From the NCBI GenBank assembly GCA_964506325.1, contig CAZDLO010000172.1, positions 1 through 5,225 on the forward strand: a stretch of 5,225 nucleotides of DNA, given 5' to 3'. The stretch comes from CAINVV01 sp964506325. GTDB taxonomy: Bacteria > Bacteroidota > Bacteroidia > Bacteroidales > Prolixibacteraceae. Positions 1 to 5,148 of the stretch are shown piece by piece. Made by a program: the position numbers and the translations under genes. Under the pieces are notes generated by a model. That model was given only the letters and a program-made list of their open reading frames with translations. It made no database searches and was not told where the DNA came from. Each line of letters begins with the position of its first letter. Positions within the stretch are counted from its first letter, which is position 1.

Positions 1-47
1 GCGGTGACTTTAAGAAACCTTTGCGTCTAAAAGTTAAAATTGTTTGA
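1..47 (+). CDS. Possible 3' end of an upstream protein gene (partial)
   Basis: Reading from base 3, the window opens with an uninterrupted frame of 14 residues, GDFKKPLRLKVKIV, closed by TGA at 45-47. The alternating basic/hydrophobic ending resembles a terminal beta strand of a real protein, and the stop leaves a 43-bp gap before the lipoprotein gene. The piece is too short to assign a family. Another frame also stays open from the edge, but only to a TAA at 28-30 and with less protein-like content. The call rests only on plausibility of the peptide and spacing. Confidence 0.3.
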   Translation, partial: GDFKKPLRLKVKIV

Positions 48-90
48 ACAAAAACTCGATTTACATTAATTACATTTATTTTTCAAAGCT

Positions 91-699
91 ATGAAAAAAG
101 GATTATTAAAACTGGTTACTTTAAGTGTTCTCGTTGTTACATTGGCAAGTTGTGCTAAAGTTCCTCAAGCTGACATCGATGCTGCTAGCGTTGCTATAAA
201 AGAAGAAAAAAAAGCAGGTGCTGACCGTTATGTTGCCGCTTCTTTCCAGGCTGCAGTTGATGCACAGAAATCTGGTCTTGCTCAGGTTGAAGAGCAAAAT
301 GCTAAATTTGCATTGTTCAGAAATTATGACGTTGCCAAAACTTCTTTAGTTTCTGTTACTACTCTTTCTAACAAAGCAGTAGAAGAAACAGCTGCAAGAA
401 AAGAAGCTTTGAAAGCTGAAGTTACTGCTGCCATTGCTGAATTGACAACTACTATCGCTTCTGACAAAGAATTATTGGCAAAAGCACCTAAAGGTAAAGA
501 AGGTAAAGCTGCTCTGGAAGCTATCGGTCAGGAAATTGGAGTTGTTGAAACAGTTTTGACTGAAGTATCAGCTGGCTTGACAAATAACGAAGATATCTTA
601 ACTCTTTCTGAGAAAGTTAAACCAGCCGTTGAGAAAGCTAAAGCTATCAACACTGAATTGACAGACGTTATCGCAAAAGCTAAAGGCGGAAAAAAGTAA
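91..699 (+). CDS. Alpha-helical outer-membrane lipoprotein, probably abundant
   Basis: Predicted lipoprotein of 202 residues. Residues 1-20 form a signal peptide with a lysine-rich start and hydrophobic core, followed by a lipobox LASC with the lipidated Cys at 21. The residues after Cys (AKVPQ) do not resemble the acidic surface-export signals described for Bacteroidota lipoproteins, so the protein probably faces the periplasm; that is inference. The mature part is rich in Ala, Lys, Glu, Val and Thr, has almost no Pro or Gly until a PKGKEGK turn near 133-139, and should be almost entirely helical, perhaps a helical hairpin or bundle. Residues 44-84 (A-D-x-Y, FQAA, QN, RNY) recall DUF4398-like envelope proteins and match the stalk of the transpeptidase encoded next. 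The C-terminus is GGKK, ending in lysine. Codons are strongly biased (mostly GCT, GTT, AAA, GAA), suggesting high expression. The ATG is preceded by an AT-rich leader and the gene has its own terminator. Being a lipoprotein is well supported; the exact role is unknown. Confidence 0.88.
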   Translation: MKKGLLKLVTLSVLVVTLASCAKVPQADIDAASVAIKEEKKAGADRYVAASFQAAVDAQKSGLAQVEEQNAKFALFRNYDVAKTSLVSVTTLSNKAVEETAARKEALKAEVTAAIAELTTTIASDKELLAKAPKGKEGKAALEAIGQEIGVVETVLTEVSAGLTNNEDILTLSEKVKPAVEKAKAINTELTDVIAKAKGGKK

Positions 700-723
700 T
701 AAGAATTTTTTGAAAAATTCTTA
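700..723 (+). repeat. Perfect AT-rich inverted repeat directly after the lipoprotein stop codon
   Basis: The arms TAAGAATTTTT (700-710) and AAAAATTCTTA (713-723) are exact reverse complements separated by only TG, and the repeat begins at the base following the stop codon. In RNA it would fold into a hairpin just upstream of the intrinsic terminator. It may protect the mRNA 3' end or act as a protein-binding site. It has no run of U after it that would make it a terminator by itself. Confidence 0.75.
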
Positions 724-730
724 ACGAAAT

Positions 731-760
731 AACCCCCGGAACATTTCCGGGGGTTTTTTT
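731..760 (+). terminator. Strong rho-independent terminator of the lipoprotein gene
   Basis: CCCCCGGAA (733-741) pairs perfectly with TTCCGGGGG (745-753) around a CAT loop and is followed by seven T (754-760). The flanking AA (731-732) can extend the stem into the T run. This is a classic intrinsic terminator 31 bp after the stop codon at 697-699. It separates the lipoprotein transcript from the downstream operon, so the two are probably transcribed independently, or the operon receives only read-through. Confidence 0.95.
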
Positions 761-867
761 AAGTTCATAGTTGATCTTATGTTGTCAGTTACAAACTGGC
801 ATCTTATTTTTCAGATAAGGCAACCATTTGGCCCTGTTACAAAAAAAAATGCCAGCATCTTCAGGAT
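761..867 (+). other. Leader region of the transpeptidase operon with small hairpins, an A9 tract and mini-ORFs
   Basis: This non-coding stretch should hold the promoter of the operon, but no convincing Bacteroidota-type promoter (TTTG and TAnnTTTG with about 19 bp between) was found; ACCATTTG at 823-830 is only a partial match. Two small hairpins are possible: CAGTT-ACA-AACTG (786-798, extendable by two pairs) and CTTAT/ATAAG (803-807 and 815-819). A run of nine A (841-849) leads directly into an ATG at 849 that opens a 12-codon reading frame ending at TAA 885-887. A second ATG at 866 opens an 8-codon frame ending at TGA 890-892. Both end at the GTG at 889, one of the candidate starts of the next gene. 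Their function, if any, is unknown. Confidence 0.4.
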
Positions 868-2004
868 GTGCTGCAAAAAGAAATTAACGTGAGACCAGGT
901 TTTTTTAGAAAGTCGCTATTTTTTTTGGGGATATTTTCCATGTTATCCCTTATCGTATTGGTCCTTCTGATACTCTTCATGGATTCTCCACCCATGGAAG
1001 ATTTCACCAAATGCAATGAGGTATTGACCAAAGGCAAAAAGGTGAATGCAGACGTATATGCACCTGAATATTACCAGTCTGCCGAAACAAATTATAAGTA
1101 TGCCTTTATTGAACTCAAGAGGCAGAATGAAAAATTATTTTTTCAAAGAAATTTCTCAAAGTCGAGGGAACTTATTGCACTCGCAATCTTGAAGGCTGAA
1201 CTGGCCTTGAATTCGTCCGGTGCAAACAAGGATACACAGAAAGCCCGTTTCCTTAAAGAGACCGAATTGCTCCGCAAAAAACTGGATAGCTACCATGATT
1301 TTTTCATCAAACTGCCTCTCAGAACACAGACACGCAAAGATTATGAGTTCGGAAAACTTTCAGTAGAGGAGAGCCTGAACGCTTTTGAAAAAGGGGACAT
1401 TATTTTAGCCAACAAAAAATTAAATGAGGGGAAAGCCCGTATCAGTTACGCTGATAGTGAGGTAAATGAAACCTTAAAGGATTATTTCTCAAAATTTTCC
1501 ATATGGCAGAAATGGGTGGAAAATACAATCACTGCTTCTGCAAATACCAGGTCTTATGCCTTGGTTATCGATAAGATTAAACACAAAGGTTTTCTGTATT
1601 ACAATGGAAAACTCAGCAAAGAGTATGATGTTGAATTTGGTAAAAACTGGATCGGCGATAAGCTGTATGCCGGAGACTATGCAACTCCTGAAGGTAGATA
1701 TTTGGTTACCCGAAAGAAAAATTCCAGGGATTCGGGTTACTACAAGGCAATGATGCTGAATTTCCCGAATGAGGAAGACCGGGTAGAATTTGCCGCGAGA
1801 CGAAGAAGCGGCCAGATACCCAAAAGCCGGGGGATTGGTGGCCTGATAGAAATTCATGGAAACGGGGGAAAGGGAGTGGACTGGACAAAAGGTTGTGTTG
1901 CTCTGTCCGATGAAAAAATTGATGATTTGTTCAGTAAACTTTCTGTAGGTTCACCTGTTACTATTGTAGGCTCAACGGTATCACTTTCTGACCTGCTAAA
2001 TTAA
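868..2004 (+). CDS. Membrane-anchored L,D-transpeptidase (YkuD family) with lipoprotein-like helical stalk
   Basis: Enzyme of 378 residues from the first candidate start. Order of parts: short basic N-terminus; one membrane segment at about 17-37 with no lipobox Cys, so an inner-membrane anchor; a helical periplasmic stalk at about 44-210; and a YkuD catalytic domain at about 226-370. The domain shows the conserved TPEG turn (273-276), catalytic-type His330 in IEIHG and nucleophile Cys343 in WTKGCVAL. The usual His of [S/T]HGC is Lys341 here; variants at this position occur in YafK/ErfK-like members with a DWTxGC motif, so activity is still likely. Such enzymes form 3-3 crosslinks or attach lipoproteins to peptidoglycan. 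The stalk resembles the mature lipoprotein of 91-699. The start is uncertain: GTG 868 and GTG 889 (residue 8) are both usable and both leave RPGFFRKS before the membrane segment, while ATG 940 would cut into it. First gene of a three-gene operon; 15 bp to the next start. Confidence 0.88.
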   Translation: MLQKEINVRPGFFRKSLFFLGIFSMLSLIVLVLLILFMDSPPMEDFTKCNEVLTKGKKVNADVYAPEYYQSAETNYKYAFIELKRQNEKLFFQRNFSKSRELIALAILKAELALNSSGANKDTQKARFLKETELLRKKLDSYHDFFIKLPLRTQTRKDYEFGKLSVEESLNAFEKGDIILANKKLNEGKARISYADSEVNETLKDYFSKFSIWQKWVENTITASANTRSYALVIDKIKHKGFLYYNGKLSKEYDVEFGKNWIGDKLYAGDYATPEGRYLVTRKKNSRDSGYYKAMMLNFPNEEDRVEFAARRRSGQIPKSRGIGGLIEIHGNGGKGVDWTKGCVALSDEKIDDLFSKLSVGSPVTIVGSTVSLSDLLN

Positions 2005-2019
2005 AACTATTTTTAAGCC

Positions 2020-2697
2020 ATGGAAACAGAAGAGAAAAGTTGGTTTGGGAAATATGCTCCATGGATCATACCTGTCATTCTTGGTCTTTGGATACCTACA
2101 ATTGTGTTATTCACACCTGTTTATCAGAATGCTGCCTACGGAGTAAAATCCTGGTTTACCTCGTCCCAATTGAATGTGAAAAATATCGGCAAACAGATTC
2201 AGGTCAGCAAATCCAACATTGCCTCGCTGCAAAACAAGCTCAAAGACCTGATGCCCGAAAAACCCTATATCCTGATTAATACCTCTGAAAACAGGTTTGT
2301 ACTGCGCAATTCGAGGGACACCATTCGTACAGGGGTGTGTTCAACAGGTAAGGATGAAATCCTCGTCTATCCGAACGGTACCAGAAAACCGTTTAAAACG
2401 CCCAAAGGAATGTTTTCTGTGCAACTCAAAAGAAAAAATCCGGTCTGGACCAAACCCGACTGGGCTTTTATCGAAGAGGGATTGAAACCTCCTTCAGCAC
2501 GCTCTGCTGAAAGGTACGATGAAGCAACCCTTGGAAATTATGCCCTGAATATTGGTGATGGATACATGCTTCATGGAACTTTATACCAGCGTTTTCTCGG
2601 ATTACCGGTAACTCATGGTTGTGTGAGATTGGGCGATGCCGATCTTGAAGTAATTTTCACAACCCTTGATAAAGGAGCAAAAGTATTTATCTATTAA
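2020..2697 (+). CDS. Membrane-anchored L,D-transpeptidase (YkuD family), canonical active site
   Basis: Protein of 225 residues. A short acidic, then mixed N-terminus is followed by one membrane segment (about 15-35), a short predicted coiled linker (about 50-78, with heptad-like NKLKDL) and a YkuD domain (about 82-225). The domain contains KTPKG (126-130), NPVW and PDWAF (140-150), the GYMLHGT strand with His185, and the full catalytic motif THGCVRL with His199, Cys201 as nucleophile and Arg203. This matches the family consensus for enzymes that cut the meso-DAP(3)-D-Ala(4) bond of a donor stem peptide and pass the acyl group to another amine, either DAP in a second stem or a lysine of a protein. 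It lies in the periplasm, tethered to the inner membrane. ATG 2020 follows the upstream stop by 15 bp and the next gene begins 9 bp after its stop, so the three genes are probably co-transcribed. Which acceptor it uses cannot be read from the sequence. Confidence 0.93.
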   Translation: METEEKSWFGKYAPWIIPVILGLWIPTIVLFTPVYQNAAYGVKSWFTSSQLNVKNIGKQIQVSKSNIASLQNKLKDLMPEKPYILINTSENRFVLRNSRDTIRTGVCSTGKDEILVYPNGTRKPFKTPKGMFSVQLKRKNPVWTKPDWAFIEEGLKPPSARSAERYDEATLGNYALNIGDGYMLHGTLYQRFLGLPVTHGCVRLGDADLEVIFTTLDKGAKVFIY

Positions 2698-2706
2698 TTG
2701 ATCGAA

Positions 2707-3594
2707 ATGGCAAAAAAATCTCTCTTTTGGTCAGTCACAATCATATTGGCGATGATCACTGTCTATATTCTTACCACCAACGTGATTTTGCCGGTTGTTA
2801 CAAAGAATCCGCTCCCTGAAGCTGTATTGCCAAAAGCTGAAGTCAAAGCAACTAACAATGCTAAAAAGTCGGATAAGGCAGTCAATTCAGCCCGGAAATC
2901 TTCAGATAAAAACGCTGGTAAAACAGACAACCGGTCGCAGGATAAACCGGTAGCACAGGATGCCGTTTCCAACAGCAAGGAGGATCTCAGAAATTATTTT
3001 GAGTTGAAGAAAACAGAGTCATTGCTAAGATCCCGTTACAACCTCTCCGGTGAGGACTCCATTTACCTGGTGCTCGACCTGGTAAACAAGGTTGCCCGGC
3101 TTGAAATGAAAGGGATTCCGCTGCATGACAGCGATATCAGTGACGTATGGATAAGCAATGCCATCAGAAATAATCATTCCGATGCTTTCCTTCGTTGGAT
3201 TTCTCGGCCTTTCGTACTCAAAAATGCTGAGGCAACTATCGAAAGGGTTCCGTTTCTCGTCAAAATTGCTCCCAAGGATACCATTGAAGCCAGCAAAATC
3301 GAAGCTACTCCTGCTCCCCGCAGGACCGGAGATGTATATATTGTCATGAATTTTGACCGCAATCTTCAGTTGATCATTCAGCAATCAGATATCAGTGAGG
3401 GTGAAGACAAAATGCGGATTGACAGTTTAAAAACAAGCCTCTTCAACCGGGAAGCCGGAAAATCCATTAAAGCACTGTCTGCATTCAATCGTGAAATTGT
3501 AATGCCGAAAATCGTAATCACAATGTCCAAAACAGATGCTATAACCCTTTACCGTGCATTACCTCAAAAGCCCAGAATGGTGCTTCAGATGTAG
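2707..3594 (+). CDS. Membrane-anchored periplasmic protein of unknown function, cysteine-free
   Basis: I do not recognise this family. The 295-residue product starts MAKKSLFW, has one membrane segment at about 5-32, then a Lys/Ala/Asp/Ser-rich, probably disordered linker (about 44-92), and a folded domain (about 93-295). Two stretches of the folded part, IYLVLDLVNKVARLE (near 119-133) and VYIVMNFDRNLQLII (near 210-224), look like the paired beta strands that open YkuD domains. There is no Cys anywhere and no HGC motif, so it cannot be an active L,D-transpeptidase. A pseudoenzyme or a scaffold for the two upstream transpeptidases is possible but unproven. ATG 2707 was preferred over TTG 2698, which directly abuts the upstream stop; ATG is the stronger start and has GATCGAA before it. 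Third gene of the operon, it ends one base short of the stop of the converging helicase gene, with no terminator between. Confidence 0.82.
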   Translation: MAKKSLFWSVTIILAMITVYILTTNVILPVVTKNPLPEAVLPKAEVKATNNAKKSDKAVNSARKSSDKNAGKTDNRSQDKPVAQDAVSNSKEDLRNYFELKKTESLLRSRYNLSGEDSIYLVLDLVNKVARLEMKGIPLHDSDISDVWISNAIRNNHSDAFLRWISRPFVLKNAEATIERVPFLVKIAPKDTIEASKIEATPAPRRTGDVYIVMNFDRNLQLIIQQSDISEGEDKMRIDSLKTSLFNREAGKSIKALSAFNREIVMPKIVITMSKTDAITLYRALPQKPRMVLQM

Positions 3595-3595
3595 G

Positions 3596-4924
3596 TTAGT
3601 TGGAATGTTCAATTTTTGTCCTTTTTTTCTTGATTTTTTCATTTTCCAAAAGTTGGACGACCTTCCTGATTTTTGATGTTGGAATGGCTGCGAAAGAATC
3701 ATGGTCAAGAATATTTATCAGCCCTATCTCGTCTTTCTGAAGTCCGCCCTTCTGAATCAGGAGTCCTACAATATCCGTTTTACTGATTTTATCCTTTTTC
3801 CCCGCTCCAAAGTAGAGTGTTGAAAAATGCGGGGTTTTGTTTGGAACACTTTTTTCTGGCACCTGTACTTCCATACTGTATTCCGGCACATAACCTGGTA
3901 TTGGATCCGATGCTGACAACAAAACCCAGACAGTCCCGTTATTGTTCATCCTGGCAGTCCGGCCATTTCTATGAACGAAAACTGTTTCACTGCCTGCCGG
4001 CTGATAATGAATAATATTGGTTACACCTTCTATGTCCAGTCCGCGGGATGCCAGGTCAGTAGTTACCAGCACCTGGGTGCTTCCGTTTCTGAATTTGATC
4101 AGGGCTCTTTCACGTTGAGCCTGCTCGTATCCGCCATGATAGGTGTCATGGTGAATACTGTTTTCGCTTAACAGGTAACTGATTCTCTCAACTGCGTCAC
4201 GATGGTTGCAAAAAACCAGGGACAGACCATCATCCGTAATTTTCAACAATCTCAGCAAAAGGGAAAGTTTATCCTTTTCTTCGGATCTTACAATTTTTAT
4301 CTCAAGTCCGGACGGCTTAGAAGCAGAGGTGTAGTCAAGTACCACAGGCTGCCTGAATTGCAGGAAATCAGGCAAATTTACCGACTGAGTGGCCGATGTG
4401 AGGATGACCTGACCTGGTGCCGGAATATGGCTTATAATCGAGGATATTTCCCTTTCAAAACCAAATTCGAGAGACTTGTCGTATTCATCCATAACCAAAA
4501 CATCAAGGTCATCTAACCTGATATTCCCTTTTTCGAGATGATAATTGATCCGGCCTGGTGTTCCAATCAAAAGTAATGGTGTTTCCGTCAGGTTGTTGAG
4601 TTCAGTTTTAACTTTATGCCCGCCATAACAGGTTGTGACTTTGTAACCTGTTCCCATGGATTTGAAGACTTGTTCGATCTGTAAAGCCAGTTCCCTGGAA
4701 GGTACCAATATCAAGGCAGAGGTACCCGACTTCCTGAGTATGACTTTTTCCAGAACAGGGAAGAGAAATGCTGCCGTTTTTCCGGAGCCGGTGGGGGAGA
4801 ACAGAAGAACCTGCCTGGCGGTTTTGCATACCTTTATCATCTCTGACTGCATAGGATTTAAGGATTCAAACCCCAGATTCCTGAGGCTATTCTCAACGCC
4901 CGGACTAATCAATTCATTCTTCAT
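3596..4924 (-). CDS. DEAD-box RNA helicase with DbpA-type C-terminal RNA-binding domain
   Basis: ATP-dependent RNA helicase of 442 residues, probably acting on rRNA or structured mRNA in the cytoplasm. Motifs in order: Q motif around F19 to Q26 (NPMQ 23-26), motif I SPTGSGKT (43-50), Ia PSREL (75-79), GG (101-102), Ib TPGR (122-125), motif II DEYD (146-149, Tyr in place of the usual Ala), III SAT (177-179), IV VFCN (237-240), V TTDLASRGLD (288-297) and VI HRNGRTAR (318-325). After a linker, residues about 378-437 (ISKTDIVGLL, IGLINI, FAAIP) fit the DbpA RNA-binding domain, which in Escherichia coli DbpA recognises hairpin 92 of 23S rRNA; a role in large-subunit assembly is inferred from that. 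The start is taken as ATG at 4924. An upstream in-frame TTG at 4948 lies in the T-tract of a terminator hairpin and is unlikely. The gene is on the opposite strand to the envelope operon and ends one base from it. Confidence 0.94.
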   Translation of the reverse strand: MKNELISPGVENSLRNLGFESLNPMQSEMIKVCKTARQVLLFSPTGSGKTAAFLFPVLEKVILRKSGTSALILVPSRELALQIEQVFKSMGTGYKVTTCYGGHKVKTELNNLTETPLLLIGTPGRINYHLEKGNIRLDDLDVLVMDEYDKSLEFGFEREISSIISHIPAPGQVILTSATQSVNLPDFLQFRQPVVLDYTSASKPSGLEIKIVRSEEKDKLSLLLRLLKITDDGLSLVFCNHRDAVERISYLLSENSIHHDTYHGGYEQAQRERALIKFRNGSTQVLVTTDLASRGLDIEGVTNIIHYQPAGSETVFVHRNGRTARMNNNGTVWVLLSASDPIPGYVPEYSMEVQVPEKSVPNKTPHFSTLYFGAGKKDKISKTDIVGLLIQKGGLQKDEIGLINILDHDSFAAIPTSKIRKVVQLLENEKIKKKRTKIEHSN

Positions 4925-4941
4925 TTCTCTGATTTTTGGAT

Positions 4942-4976
4942 AAAACAAAAAGAGGGTTCCTGTTAGGAGCCCTCTT
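4942..4976 (-). terminator. Rho-independent terminator or attenuator between RNA-binding protein gene and helicase
   Basis: On the minus strand AAGAGGG (4976-4970) pairs with CCCTCTT (4956-4950), and after one A/C mismatch TCCT pairs with AGGA around a three-base AAC loop. The stem is followed by TTTTGTTTT (4950-4942), whose first two T also belong to the stem. This is a convincing intrinsic terminator for transcription coming from the RNA-binding protein gene. It lies only 17 bp upstream of the helicase ATG, so it may also act as an attenuator in the helicase leader. In the plus direction the hairpin also folds but lacks a following T run. Confidence 0.85.
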
Positions 4977-5100
4977 AAATGCTATAATAAGCTTTGGAAC
5001 GATTCTGCTTTTGTTTGGATTATCTAAGTGTTGTGCTTCAATTTCGATTAATTATCAGACCGTTAAGTCAAGATATAATCTTTCTTACACGAACTCAGCA

Positions 5101-5108
5101 CAAAAATA
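5101..5108 (-). promoter_or_regulatory. Candidate Bacteroidota -7 promoter element
   Basis: The minus strand reads TATTTTTG here, an exact fit to the TAnnTTTG -7 consensus of Bacteroidota primary sigma factor promoters. No TTTG lies at the expected -33 distance, only TTGG somewhat closer, so the match is weak. If real, transcription would start a few bases downstream and give a leader of about 170 nt before the helicase ATG, or a short RNA of about 150 nt ending at the terminator at 4942-4976. Confidence 0.25.
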
Positions 5109-5148
5109 GTTCAAACTGTAGCCAATCAGCTACGACGCGTCCGACTGC

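Noticed and set aside
20..78. Bacteroidota-type promoter before the lipoprotein gene
   Set aside because: TTTG occurs at 20-23 and 43-46, and TACATTTA (71-78) and TACATTAA partly fit TAnnTTTG, but no pair has both a good match and about 19 bp spacing.
1489..1888. Open frames on the minus strand inside the stalked transpeptidase gene
   Set aside because: They lie opposite the conserved YkuD domain, encode no recognisable protein and are explained as shadows of the true reading frame.
2698..2706. TTG at 2698 as start of the third operon gene
   Set aside because: An ATG follows three codons later and gives a normal MAKK-type N-terminus before the membrane segment.
2763..3384. Minus-strand open frames inside the third operon gene
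   Set aside because: They have no recognisable motifs and conflict with a well-placed co-directional gene with membrane anchor and folded domain.
4202..4516. 104-residue open frame on the plus strand inside the helicase gene
   Set aside because: It is antisense to conserved helicase motifs III and II, has no protein-like features and is a shadow.
4925..4948. Longer helicase starting at TTG 4948
   Set aside because: This start lies in the T-tract of the terminator; ATG 4924 has an A-rich upstream context and gives the expected N-terminus for the family.
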